Below are positions 41,781-49,707 of a stretch of DNA of 64,000 nucleotides, in pieces. Source of the DNA: Streptomyces chartreusis. Lineage in GTDB: Bacteria > Actinomycetota > Actinomycetes > Streptomycetales > Streptomycetaceae. Location of the stretch: contig NZ_CP023689.1 of NCBI RefSeq assembly GCF_008704715.1, forward strand, positions 248,001 to 312,000. Direction: 5' to 3'. The translations under genes and the position numbers were made by a program. Under the pieces are notes generated by a model. The model made no database searches, was not told the DNA's origin, and saw only the letters and a list, made by a program, of their open reading frames with translations. Within the stretch, counting starts at the first letter, position 1. Every line of letters starts with the position of its first letter.

Positions 41781-42461
41781 ATGAGGATCGGTGTACTGGG
41801 GACGGGCAATATGGCTGATGCGCTGGCCACCCACTGGGTGCGCGCCGGGCATCAAGTGACCATCGGGGGGCGGGACCAACGCAAGGCGGAGCTGCTCGCT
41901 GCCCGCATCGGCGGCGGCGCCGGGTCCGGTGGTCTGCGTGCGGCGGCCGAGTCCGGTCAGGACGTGGTGCTGGCCGCGCTGCCTTTCGGGGCGGGGGCCG
42001 AGGTGGCTCGGGAGCTGCGTGCCGCCCTGGAGGGCAAGGTGCTGCTCGACTGCTCCAACCCCGTCGGGCCGGGCTTTCGGCTGCTGACGCAGCAAGGCGA
42101 TTCAGCCGCGCGGCAGCTGGCCGCGGCGGCACCGGGGGCTCACGTGGTGAAGGCCTTCAATCTGTGTCACGAGGATGTGTGGCGGATGCGGCCGCCCGTC
42201 TTCGGCGGCCGGCCTCTTGCCGTGCCGGTGTGCGGGGACGACGACACCGCCCTCGCGCGCGTCCGCGAATTGGTGACGGACTTGGGCTGCACACCCGTTG
42301 CCGGTGGTGGTCTCGAACGGGCGGGGCTGCTGGAGGCGACGGCCGCGCTGTTCATCTCCCTGTGGGTCGGGCAGGGAGCGGACGTGCAGGCCATCGCGCC
42401 TCCCCTGGCGTACGCGACGGGCCCGAGCCAGACGGCAACGGAAGGCGGCACGGGGGTCTGA
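41781..42461 (+). CDS. F420:NADP oxidoreductase-like NAD(P)-binding protein
   Basis: 226 residues. The Rossmann motif GVLGTGNMADALATHW begins at residue 4, with GRDQRK after strand 2 (NADP preference). LLDCSNPVGPG and VKAFNLCHEDVW correspond to the F420-binding side of Fno-type reductases. The family moves hydride between F420H2 and NADP, which would serve the F420-type enzymes in this genome; paralogues use other substrates. Divergent from the HxlR regulator, which probably controls it. Confidence 0.75.
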   Translation: MRIGVLGTGNMADALATHWVRAGHQVTIGGRDQRKAELLAARIGGGAGSGGLRAAAESGQDVVLAALPFGAGAEVARELRAALEGKVLLDCSNPVGPGFRLLTQQGDSAARQLAAAAPGAHVVKAFNLCHEDVWRMRPPVFGGRPLAVPVCGDDDTALARVRELVTDLGCTPVAGGGLERAGLLEATAALFISLWVGQGADVQAIAPPLAYATGPSQTATEGGTGV

Positions 42462-42484
42462 AAGCAGAGCCCTGGCACGACCCG

Positions 42485-43477
42485 TCAAGGCTGGATGTCG
42501 AGCACCTCCGACACCGGGCGGCGCGGGGTTCCGGGGCCCTTTGGGCCGTATCCGAGTCGCAGCATCATCTGTGGGTGGCCGGTCCCCGTCACCGGGTCCC
42601 GCAGTGGCCAGCGCAGGTCGTTCCACTCCAGGGGCTGGCTGACGAAGGAGGCGGCCAGGCCCTGGAGTGTGGCCAGCAGCAGGACGCGCTGCATGGCCTG
42701 GCCCGCGCGGAGCCAGTCCTCCGGGCGGTCGTGAGGTGTGCTGAGCAGGGCCAGTTGTGGGTTCCGTTCGAAGTCCGCGGCGTCGCGGTCCGCCACCTGC
42801 CGGTGGCCGGCGAAGTCGCGCATGGGCGCCTTGCCGCCGCGCTTGCGCGGTCCGAATGCGTACTGCGGGACTCCCTCGACCGGTGCGTCCGCCGGCGAGG
42901 CGGCGATCCGGGTCCACCGTTCCAGGTCCTGCTCGCTGCCGGGGTCGGTGATGTTGCGGGCCTCCGCCTCCTGGATCGTCTCCAGTACGCCCTCCAGGTG
43001 CCAGGAGATGGGGAAGGACAGGACGACTCCCTCTTGGCGTGCGGCCTCGGCGAGAGCATCTTGGACGGTTCGCGGGATCTCCGTCTCCTCGAAGGGGGCG
43101 CGGCTGCTGTGCCGCTGGTGGATCGCCGGGTACAGCGCGGCGAGGGCGCTGGTGTCGGGGGCGAGGTCGGTGAGTCGTACGGTCGCGAGGAGTTCGCGGT
43201 CTGCGGCGTCGGGCAGAAGTCGGGTCTCCGGATGCCGGCCCTCGTACGCCACTGCCACCCGCAGGTTCAGCAGGGCGGCGGCGCAGCCGAGGTGGAGGCT
43301 GCGGCCGGCGGGGTCGGAGTGCGGCATGGCCCGCTCGAAGTCGGCGCGCACCTCGAAGGTGTGCCGGCTCCGGTGGTAACGGAACTGCCAGGGCTGGGCG
43401 TTGTGCATCGACGGGGCGGCCGTGGCGTCGTGGATCAGCGCCGCGACACGCTCGTCGGATGGTGTTCGGAGGGTCAT
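42485..43477 (-). CDS. Acg-type nitroreductase-fold protein
   Basis: 330 residues from ATG 43477 (GTG 43480 adjoins), after GGGGAGGCA. DATAAPSMHNAQPWQFRYH is the N-terminal FMN-pocket signature of the mycobacterial Acg family (Rv2032/Rv3131 type), and WLRAGQAMQRVLLLATLQGL the conserved central helix. In Mycobacterium these are DosR-controlled, bind FMN and seem to sequester rather than reduce. It follows the DUF1918-XRE-PNPOx gene on the same strand and marks the start of the dormancy-type island. Confidence 0.8.
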   Translation of the reverse strand: MTLRTPSDERVAALIHDATAAPSMHNAQPWQFRYHRSRHTFEVRADFERAMPHSDPAGRSLHLGCAAALLNLRVAVAYEGRHPETRLLPDAADRELLATVRLTDLAPDTSALAALYPAIHQRHSSRAPFEETEIPRTVQDALAEAARQEGVVLSFPISWHLEGVLETIQEAEARNITDPGSEQDLERWTRIAASPADAPVEGVPQYAFGPRKRGGKAPMRDFAGHRQVADRDAADFERNPQLALLSTPHDRPEDWLRAGQAMQRVLLLATLQGLAASFVSQPLEWNDLRWPLRDPVTGTGHPQMMLRLGYGPKGPGTPRRPVSEVLDIQP

Positions 43478-43511
43478 CACTGCCTCCCCTCAAGAGGGCC
43501 CTCGGCACTTC

Positions 43512-44438
43512 TCAATGCCCCGTGCTTGCCTGGCCATCGGCCGGAGTGATGCGGCGGCCCGTGAGGCGTACGGGGCGGATCGCCACCCACATCTCCCGCT
43601 TCCCGCCGGCCCATGGTGCGGTGTGAGCGTGCTGGACGAGTCGGCGTACGGCGGGGGTGTCGGTCACGGCGCTCGCGGGGCCGACCGCCAGGACGCTCCA
43701 CCCCTGGCTCGAAGCGTCGTCCATGTGGTCGACCTCGAAGGCGGCATCCGTTCCGGCGGCGGCCGCGGCGGCGGAGCCGGGCGCGGTCCGGAAGACGATG
43801 TCGTCGTCGACGATCTCGTAGTTGACCGGGATGATCGCCGGGCGTCCGTCGGGGGTCGTCACGGCGATGCGCCCGACGCCGTGCGTCGACAGCAGGGCGC
43901 GGCACTCCTCCGGGGTGAGATCCCGCAGGTGGGGATGGAGCAGTGCGTGGCCCTGGCCGGGTGGGGTGTCGACGCCCGCACCGCGCAGCGCGGTGACGGT
44001 GGTGCCCAGTGCGTCGGCCAGGCGGATGAGCGTCGCCACGGTCGGGTCCGCCGGGTGTTCCTCCAGGTAGGCCAGGTAGTCCGGGGACATGCGGGCTCGG
44101 CGGGCCGCCTCGCCGCGGCTGAGCCCGTGTCGGCGGCGTTCGACTGCGACGCGTCGTCCGACGCCGCCGGGGTTCGGTGCGCCTGCCTGCGGTGCGGCCT
44201 CGGGCACGGGCACCGGCTCTGCCTCGCTCGTGTCGATGCCGGGCGGGCCGTGATCGGGGTGGCGGACATGTGCGTCGGGGCCGGGGAAGACGAGCGTCAC
44301 CTCGTCCGTGTCCGACCAGCACACGTCGTACGGGGGTGTCCCGTCCTCGTGGTGCAGTCCGACTATCTCGCCGTCGCGCCGTGCGGCACCGGTGGCGGGG
44401 CTTTCGATGACGAGCTGGTCGCCGAGGTGAGCTCGCAT
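43512..44438 (-). CDS. DUF1918 / XRE / PNPOx three-domain protein
   Basis: 308 residues. Residues 1-60 are DUF1918 (LGDQLVIESPATGAARRDGE...VCWSDTDEVTLVFPGPDA), about 100-165 an XRE helix-turn-helix (RRHGLSRGEAARRARMSPDY), and about 185-300 a PNPOx-like FMN-binding barrel (GVGRIAVTTPDGRPAIIPVN). A DNA-binding domain joined to a flavin/F420-type domain suggests a redox- or flavin-responsive regulator. ATG 44438 follows GGAAGGG. The upstream gap has two DevR/OsdR-like boxes, so the gene and the Acg gene after it are likely hypoxia-induced. Confidence 0.8.
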   Translation of the reverse strand: MRAHLGDQLVIESPATGAARRDGEIVGLHHEDGTPPYDVCWSDTDEVTLVFPGPDAHVRHPDHGPPGIDTSEAEPVPVPEAAPQAGAPNPGGVGRRVAVERRRHGLSRGEAARRARMSPDYLAYLEEHPADPTVATLIRLADALGTTVTALRGAGVDTPPGQGHALLHPHLRDLTPEECRALLSTHGVGRIAVTTPDGRPAIIPVNYEIVDDDIVFRTAPGSAAAAAAGTDAAFEVDHMDDASSQGWSVLAVGPASAVTDTPAVRRLVQHAHTAPWAGGKREMWVAIRPVRLTGRRITPADGQASTGH

Positions 44439-44501
44439 GGTCGTCGCCCTTCCTCGCAGTGGTCCTGCCTCCAACGTGCCGCCCCGGGCCCTCCGCGGCT
44501 T

Positions 44502-44515
44502 GAGTCGATCGGCCC
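44502..44515. promoter_or_regulatory. DevR/OsdR-like box, proximal
   Basis: GAGTCGATCGGCCC fits GGGnCnnnnGnCCC at seven of eight fixed positions. It lies 64-77 bases before the DUF1918-XRE-PNPOx start, 33 bp (about three turns) from the next box. Confidence 0.55.
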
Positions 44516-44534
44516 GTGTTGCAGGCCGCCGTAT

Positions 44535-44548
44535 GGGTCGACCGGCCC
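44535..44548. promoter_or_regulatory. DevR/OsdR-like box, distal
   Basis: GGGTCGACCGGCCC fits GGGnCnnnnGnCCC at all eight fixed positions. With the proximal box it forms a tandem pair upstream of the minus-strand operon; it could also influence the divergent arsR-sulP operon. Confidence 0.6.
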
Positions 44549-44579
44549 TTGTTCGTACGCGGGCACCGATTCCACGGCA

Positions 44580-44601
44580 TGCGAAATTGCAAAATTTCGC
44601 A
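44580..44601. promoter_or_regulatory. ArsR operator, palindrome
   Basis: TGCGAAATT and AATTTCGCA are perfect 9-bp arms around GCAA, strikingly AT-rich for this genome. The site is about 105 bases before the arsR GTG and a likely autoregulatory operator of the arsR-sulP operon. Confidence 0.65.
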
Positions 44602-44705
44602 ACTGCCTAGATGCTGTAGAAGCTGTGCCCGCACAATCCGGTAGCCGCGGGCACAGCATCTGTCTCCGCGCCGAGGTGGGGCGCCGTAGGGGAAGCCGAG
44701 GGGTT

Positions 44706-45047
44706 GTGTCCGTTCCGCTGTACCAGGCCAAGGCCGAGTTCTTCCGGATGCTGGGGCATCCCGTGCGGATCCGGGTGCTGGAGCTGTTGCAGAACGGACC
44801 GATGCCCGTGCGGGACCTGCTGCTCGCCATCGACGTGGAGCCGTCGGCCCTGTCGCAGCAGCTGGCGGTGCTGCGCCGGTCGGGGATCGTCACCGCCTCC
44901 CGGGAGGGCTCGACGGTCGTCTACGCGCCGGCGGGCGGAGACGTCGCGGATCTGATGCAGGCCGCGCGGCGGATCCTCACCGAGGTGCTCTCCGGGCAGG
45001 GCGCCCTGCTGGCCGAGCTGCGGGACGTCGAGGTCGCCGCGCGATGA
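44706..45047 (+). CDS. ArsR-family repressor, coupled to sulP
   Basis: 113 residues, winged helix: FFRMLGHPVRIRVLELLQNG, DVEPSALSQQLAVLRRSGIV (recognition helix) and a wing ASREGSTVVYA. The metal-binding Cys box of classic ArsR/SmtB members is absent, so the signal is not an obvious thiol-bound metal. GTG 44706 fits the conserved start SVPLYQAKAEF. Its stop overlaps the sulP ATG (ATGA). It is the first of three close paralogues within six kilobases and probably binds the palindrome at 44580-44601. Confidence 0.82.
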   Translation: MSVPLYQAKAEFFRMLGHPVRIRVLELLQNGPMPVRDLLLAIDVEPSALSQQLAVLRRSGIVTASREGSTVVYAPAGGDVADLMQAARRILTEVLSGQGALLAELRDVEVAAR

Positions 45048-46798
45048 CTTCGCTGATCAGCCGGGCAGGGGCCCGGTTCGGCGCGCTGCTGCCAGCCCGT
45101 GCCGATCTGACGGACATGCGGCGCGACCCCCGGCGGGACCTGCTCGCCGGTCTGACCGTGGCGATCGTGGCTCTGCCGCTCGCCCTCGGCTTCGGTGTCT
45201 CCTCCGGTCTCGGCGCCGAGGCGGGTCTGGCGACGGCCGTGGTGGCCGGCGCGCTCGCCGCGCTCTTCGGCGGTTCCAACCTCCAGGTGTCGGGGCCGAC
45301 GGGGGCCATGACCGTCGTTCTGGTGCCGATCGTCGGCGCGTACGGGCCGGCCGGCGTGCTGACCGTCGGGCTGATGGCGGGCGTCATGCTCGTGGTACTG
45401 GCCGCGCTGCGGGCGGGGAAGTACATGCAGTACGTTCCCGCTCCCGTGGTGGAGGGCTTCACGCTCGGGATCGCCTGCGTGATCGGACTGCAGCAGGTCC
45501 CGAGCGCGCTCGGTGTGCCGAAGCCCGAGGGCGATCGGGTGCTGGTGGTGACCTGGAGGGCCGTCGAGGAGTTCGCGCGGCATCCGAACTGGACGGCGGT
45601 CGGCCTCGCGGCCGCGGTGGCGGCGGTCATGCTGGTCGGCGCTCGCCTGCGGCCGACCGTGCCGTTCTCCATCCTCGCCGTGATCGCGGCCACCGTCGTC
45701 GCCCGGCTGGCAGGTCTGGACGCGGCCGAGCCGATCGGCGACCTGCCCTCCGGGCTCCCGGCACCCTCGCTCGGCTTCCTGGAACTCGATTCGCCCGGCA
45801 CTCTGCTCGCCCCGGCCGTCGCCGTGGCGGCGCTCGCGGCCCTGGAGTCGCTGCTGTCCGCGTCGGTGGCGGACGGCATGACGGTCGGCCAGCGGCACGA
45901 CCCCGATCGCGAACTGTTCGGCCAGGGGCTGGCCAACATCGCGGCCCCGCTGTTCGGTGGAGTCCCGGCGACCGGCGCGATCGCCCGGACCGCGGTCAAC
46001 GTCCGCACGGGTGCCGGCTCCCGGCTGGCCGCCCTCGTCCACGCCGCGATCCTCGCGGTGATCGTCTTCGCCGCGGCACCTCTGGTGTCGAGGATCCCGC
46101 TCGCGGCCCTCGCCGGCGTGCTGCTGGCCACGGCGGTCCGCATGGTCGAGGTCGGCTCGCTCAGGGCGATGGCCGGGGCCACCCGCGCGGATGCGCTGAT
46201 CCTCGTACTCACCGCGATCGCGACCCTCGCCCTGGACCTCGTGTACGCGGTGATCATCGGGTTGGCCGTGGCGGGGGTGCTCGCCCTGCGTGCCGTGGCC
46301 GGGCAGGCCCGCTTCGACCAGGTGCCCCTCGACCGGGGCGATCACAGCGTGGAGGAGCACGCCCTGCTGGCCGAGCACATCGTCGCCTACCGGATCGACG
46401 GGCCGCTGTTCTTCGCCGCCGCGCATCGCTTCCTGCTGGAGCTGACCGAGGTGGCCGACGTCCGGGTCGTCATCCTTCGTATGTCCCGGGTGTCGACGAT
46501 GGACGCCACCGGCGCCCTCGTGGTGAAGGACGCGGTGGAGAAGCTGACGCGGCGCGGCATCCACGTCCTGGCCTCCGGCATCCGTCCCGGGCAGCACCAA
46601 GTCCTGGACTCCGTCGGGGCGTTGGACCTGCTGCGGCCCGACGGCCGGGACTACGCCACCACTCCGGAAGCCATCCGGGGCGCTCGCGACCACCTCGAAC
46701 GGGCCGGAGTCCTGCCCGCGGGTGCCGCCCGCCAGGAGCAGCAGGCAGTTCCGAATCCCGCAGATTCCCCCGAGTTCCGTGAGGAGCCCGCGCCATGA
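45044..46798 (+). CDS. SulP-family anion transporter with STAS domain
   Basis: 584 residues. The N-terminal 400 residues have about 10-12 membrane segments; GLTVAIVALPLALGFGVSSG and QVSGPTGAMTVVLVPI are SulP family landmarks. The C-terminal STAS domain (about 435-545) contains LRMSRVSTMDATGALVV. SulP carriers move sulfate, bicarbonate or other anions; which one is not evident. Translationally coupled to arsR in front and to a PNPOx-like gene behind (ATGA on both sides). Confidence 0.85.
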   Translation: MTSLISRAGARFGALLPARADLTDMRRDPRRDLLAGLTVAIVALPLALGFGVSSGLGAEAGLATAVVAGALAALFGGSNLQVSGPTGAMTVVLVPIVGAYGPAGVLTVGLMAGVMLVVLAALRAGKYMQYVPAPVVEGFTLGIACVIGLQQVPSALGVPKPEGDRVLVVTWRAVEEFARHPNWTAVGLAAAVAAVMLVGARLRPTVPFSILAVIAATVVARLAGLDAAEPIGDLPSGLPAPSLGFLELDSPGTLLAPAVAVAALAALESLLSASVADGMTVGQRHDPDRELFGQGLANIAAPLFGGVPATGAIARTAVNVRTGAGSRLAALVHAAILAVIVFAAAPLVSRIPLAALAGVLLATAVRMVEVGSLRAMAGATRADALILVLTAIATLALDLVYAVIIGLAVAGVLALRAVAGQARFDQVPLDRGDHSVEEHALLAEHIVAYRIDGPLFFAAAHRFLLELTEVADVRVVILRMSRVSTMDATGALVVKDAVEKLTRRGIHVLASGIRPGQHQVLDSVGALDLLRPDGRDYATTPEAIRGARDHLERAGVLPAGAARQEQQAVPNPADSPEFREEPAP

Positions 46799-47202
46799 GC
46801 CTTCCTCCCGCGGCCCTGCGCATGGCCGAGCTCTCCGGTGCGGAAGCACTGTGGCTGGTGGAGGGCAGCAGCCTCGGGCGGCTGGTGTATCCGCAGCGGG
46901 GGCAGTCCGCTATACGGCCGGCCCGCCACGTGTGGGAGTACGGACGTCTCATCGTCAGGGCTCCCCTCCGGGCGGCCGCCCTGCCCGGGACGGTGACCTA
47001 CCAGGTGGACGAGATCCGCGTCGTGGGCGGCACCGGCTGGACGGTCACCCTGTCCGGCCCCGCCGAGGTGATCGGCGACCCCGACGAGGCGGCCCACTAC
47101 CGGCGCACCCTGACCGGCTGGACGCACGGCCCGCACGACACCGTTCTGTGCCTGCGTCCCAGGACTGTGAGCGGCTTCCGCCTGCTCCGAGCGGAGGTGT
47201 GA
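46795..47202 (+). CDS. PNPOx-like split-barrel flavoprotein
   Basis: 135 residues, one of several such genes here. ALWLVEGSSLGRLVYPQRG followed by IRPARHVWEYGRLIVR fits the split-barrel flavin/F420-binding fold, and GTGWTVTLSGPAEVIGDPDE matches the WSVxVxG-A strand of the better-conserved relatives in this window. The sequence is diverged: the usual LPAVLPVNF strand is altered. Its ATG overlaps the sulP stop. It is probably a cytoplasmic flavin/F420-binding protein of stress regulons; the reaction is unknown. Confidence 0.65.
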   Translation: MSLPPAALRMAELSGAEALWLVEGSSLGRLVYPQRGQSAIRPARHVWEYGRLIVRAPLRAAALPGTVTYQVDEIRVVGGTGWTVTLSGPAEVIGDPDEAAHYRRTLTGWTHGPHDTVLCLRPRTVSGFRLLRAEV

Positions 47203-47207
47203 CAGCC

Positions 47208-47615
47208 GTGCGACTTGCAGCCCTCCCCCACCGCCACGTCCTCACCCTGCCGAACCAGCCGGCCGCAGTGCGCCTGGCCCGCGAGACGGCCGAGCAGGCC
47301 CTGGCGGAATGGGGTATCGGCCCGCGGCATCCGGCCGTGGACCCCGCCCTGCTGATCCTCGGCGAGCTGGTGACCAATAGCGTCCGCCACGCCGCGGCCC
47401 GCTCGCCGCAGGTGACGGTGATCTACACGGCCGGCCGGGACTGTCTGGCCTTCGCCGTCCACGACCGCCATCCCCACCAGCCCCCTCTCATCGGCGCGAG
47501 CAGCGGCGGACTGGCGACCGTCATGGAGCTCACCCATGAACTGGGCGGCACGGCGGTCGTCCGCGCGGACGCCGACCAGCAGGGCAAGAGCATCTGGATC
47601 ACCCTGCCCCTCTGA
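47208..47615 (+). CDS. RsbW-like ATP-binding anti-sigma/kinase
   Basis: 135 residues in a GHKL ATPase fold. N box ILGELVTNSVRHA, G1-like FAVHDRHPH and G2-like SSGGLATVMELTHELGG are visible. Proteins of this type bind ATP and act as anti-sigma factors or regulators that phosphorylate STAS partners. GTG 47208 sits nine bases after GGAGGT. A STAS-domain gene follows directly and a SpoIIE-type phosphatase occurs at 60.2 kb, giving the parts of a partner-switching module; the sigma factor is not in this window. Confidence 0.75.
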   Translation: MRLAALPHRHVLTLPNQPAAVRLARETAEQALAEWGIGPRHPAVDPALLILGELVTNSVRHAAARSPQVTVIYTAGRDCLAFAVHDRHPHQPPLIGASSGGLATVMELTHELGGTAVVRADADQQGKSIWITLPL

Positions 47616-47650
47616 CCCCGACGGGGCGCACTCCCAAGGAAGTTCACGGC

Positions 47651-48022
47651 ATGACCATCGACTGGCGCTACACCGACGAGCGGGACCTCGGCATCCTCTC
47701 CGTCGCCGGATACCTGGGTCCGCACGCGGTCCATCGCTTCGCCGGCGCGGTCGGCTGGGCCGTCGCCCGCGGCACCGGCGTGATCATCCTCGATCTCGGC
47801 GAACTGCGCGGCTGGTCCACCGAGGGCCAAGTGGCGATCAGGGAAGCCGCACGCCGGCTGGCCGGCGCGGGCCGGCGGCTGGAACTGGCCGCCATACCTG
47901 CCGACGGCTCCCTGGTCCCGACCGGCAACTGCCCCGACATCCCCGTCCACCCCGACCTCGCCACCGCACTGTCCGCCCACAACCGGCGCCTTTCGTCCCC
48001 CGAGGACGACCGACAGGCGTGA
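47651..48022 (+). CDS. STAS-domain (anti-anti-sigma-like) protein
   Basis: 123 residues. The STAS pattern appears as ILSVAGYLGPHAVHRFAGAV, VIILDLGELRGWSTEGQVAI and a final helix. The Ser/Thr in GWSTEGQ lies where SpoIIAA-type proteins carry the phosphorylated Ser, but the usual D-S-S-G is not kept. It follows the RsbW-like gene by 35 bases, with GGAAG before the ATG. It likely binds that ATPase. Confidence 0.7.
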   Translation: MTIDWRYTDERDLGILSVAGYLGPHAVHRFAGAVGWAVARGTGVIILDLGELRGWSTEGQVAIREAARRLAGAGRRLELAAIPADGSLVPTGNCPDIPVHPDLATALSAHNRRLSSPEDDRQA

Positions 48023-48071
48023 CCGACCGACGACCGCCCGATCCGCTCACCGACCGAAAGACACGTACGTC

Positions 48072-48425
48072 ATGAACGACAGCCTTCCTCCCTGCCCCCA
48101 GTGCTCCGGCACCTACACCTACGAGGTGGGTGCACTTCTGACATGCCCCGAGTGCGGTCATGAGTGGTCACCGTCCGAGGAGTCCGCGAACCCGGTCTCC
48201 GGCGGCAGGGTGATCAAGGACTCGGTCGGCAACGTGCTCGCCGACGGTGACACCGTGACCGTGGTCAGGACCCTGAAGGTCAAGGGCAGCCCGACCGGGA
48301 TCAAGGCGGGCACCAAGGTGCGCAACATCCGCCTGGTCGACGGAGTGGACGGCCACGACATCGACTGCAAGGTCGGCGGGTTCGGCGCCATGCAGCTGAA
48401 GTCCGCCGTGGTGAAGAAGGCCTGA
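48072..48425 (+). CDS. YjdM/PhnA-family zinc-ribbon protein
   Basis: 117 residues. An N-terminal zinc ribbon with CPQC and CPEC knuckles (residues 8-31) is followed by the conserved KDSVGNVLADGDTVTVVRTL and VRNIRLVDGVDGHDIDCKVG. The family was named from the phn region of E. coli but is not phosphonoacetate hydrolase; its role is unclear. Last gene of the plus-strand run that begins with arsR-sulP. Confidence 0.85.
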   Translation: MNDSLPPCPQCSGTYTYEVGALLTCPECGHEWSPSEESANPVSGGRVIKDSVGNVLADGDTVTVVRTLKVKGSPTGIKAGTKVRNIRLVDGVDGHDIDCKVGGFGAMQLKSAVVKKA

Positions 48426-48580
48426 CCCGGCCCCCGGTCGCTTCGTTCCTCACGGGCAGGTTCGGCGCAGGCCGTGCCACAGGCGAGGATGGACCGCATG
48501 TTCTTGATGAGTGCGTGGACGCGATGCACCGGATTCCGGCCGGTGGGGCTGTGCTGTTGTGTCGGGGAGGGGACGACACG

Positions 48581-48931
48581 ATGAGTACGCCGCTGTACCA
48601 ACTGAAGGCCGAGTTCTTCAAGACACTCGGGCATCCGGCCCGGATCCGGGTCCTGGAGCTGCTGAGCGAGCGCGAGCACGCGGTCGCTGAGATGCTGCCC
48701 GAGGTCGGTATCGAACCCGCGCATCTGTCCCAGCAACTGGCCGTGCTGCGACGGGCGAACCTGGTCAAGACCCGCAAGGAGGGCTCGACCGTGTACTACT
48801 CGCTGACCAGTCCGAAGGTCGCGGAGCTCCTGCGGGTCGCGCGGACCATCCTGTCCGGTGTGCTGGCCGGACAGGCCGAGCTGCTGGCCGATCTGAAGGC
48901 CGCCCAGGACGAGGGGCAACCGCCGTCGTAG
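48581..48931 (+). CDS. ArsR-family repressor, second paralogue
   Basis: 116 residues: LYQLKAEFFKTLGHPARIRV, then GIEPAHLSQQLAVLRRANLV and wing TRKEGSTVYYSL. ATG 48581 follows GGGGAGGGGACGACACG. Lacks metal-ligand Cys. Highly similar to the other two ArsR proteins in the island, so they may be duplicates with different targets. No AT-rich palindrome comparable to the other two operators was found in front of it. Confidence 0.8.
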   Translation: MSTPLYQLKAEFFKTLGHPARIRVLELLSEREHAVAEMLPEVGIEPAHLSQQLAVLRRANLVKTRKEGSTVYYSLTSPKVAELLRVARTILSGVLAGQAELLADLKAAQDEGQPPS

Positions 48932-49010
48932 CGGCTGCCTCGAACGGCGATCGTCTCCCGCGAGTGCCCGTCTCAGGCGATGCGGGAGACGGCCGCCGTC
49001 GCCGCGAACT

Positions 49011-49490
49011 TCAGCCTCTGCGGGAGGCGCCGTCGGGCCACAGCACTTCCACGTCCACGCCGCTGCTGCGGGCGAAGGCCACGAGGTGGGCGGTCGCGTC
49101 CCGGCCGTCGGACGGGGAGCCGTCCCACACCGCCAGCACCCGGGCGCATGACCGCATCAGGTTCTCGTCCGCCCCCACACAGGCGCCACGGTCAGCGGGG
49201 TCGTACTCCATCAGCCGCACCTGCTCCGAGAGCAGCAGCAGCTCCCCGGCCGCCCTGCGGTCGCTCGACTCCGGCACGTCGGGCACACCGTTCTTGGTGG
49301 GCAGGACGGTCACCAACGCGAGCCCCGCGGCTCGGGCGGCCCTGCCGAAGGCGACGGGCAGTCCCTGCCCGGCCCGCACAAGGCCGGCCTTGCCGGCCAG
49401 GGCGAACTCGGCCAGCCGCCGGCGCAACTCCTCCTCCACCATCTTCAGTGTCGGCGCGGTGAGGTCGGGGTGTCCCACGACAGCGATCAC
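49011..49490 (-). CDS. Rossmann-type (SLOG-like) protein, unknown function
   Basis: About 159 residues from GTG 49490, preceded by AAAGGA. VIAVVGHPDLTAPTLKMVEE is a Rossmann-like first strand and loop. Later GLALVTVLPTKNGVP and SCARVLAVWDGSPSDGRDAT resemble the nucleotide-binding SLOG/LOG-type fold, in which a polar loop grips a nucleotide ligand. No catalytic motif is certain. A DevR/OsdR-like box lies 140 bases upstream, so it may belong to the hypoxia regulon. Confidence 0.6.
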   Translation of the reverse strand: MIAVVGHPDLTAPTLKMVEEELRRRLAEFALAGKAGLVRAGQGLPVAFGRAARAAGLALVTVLPTKNGVPDVPESSDRRAAGELLLLSEQVRLMEYDPADRGACVGADENLMRSCARVLAVWDGSPSDGRDATAHLVAFARSSGVDVEVLWPDGASRRG

Positions 49491-49629
49491 TTCACACGGT
49501 CCTTTCTCGCCACCTGAAGGAGACAACGTGCTCCCGTACCGCCGTCAGGGAAGCGAAGGCAGTCCGCGAGCAGGTTTGATCATCCCCAAGAGCGAGGGTG
49601 GTTCATAGAACCGACAAGGCCGGGGAGGG

Positions 49630-49643
49630 GGGCCGACAGGCCC
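49630..49643. promoter_or_regulatory. DevR/OsdR-like box
   Basis: GGGCCGACAGGCCC fits GGGnCnnnnGnCCC at all fixed positions. It lies upstream of the SLOG-like gene and downstream of the third arsR. Confidence 0.6.
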
Positions 49644-49707
49644 TGCCGGACGGCCGTCGACGTACCTGATGAGGTGTTGCCGGCCACGAGACATTCGTCG
49701 CCCGCCG

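Noticed and set aside
43491..43502. GAGGGCCCTC palindrome before the Acg gene
   Set aside because: It does not fit the OsdR-like pattern and lies in the 34-base gap inside an operon that already has boxes upstream.
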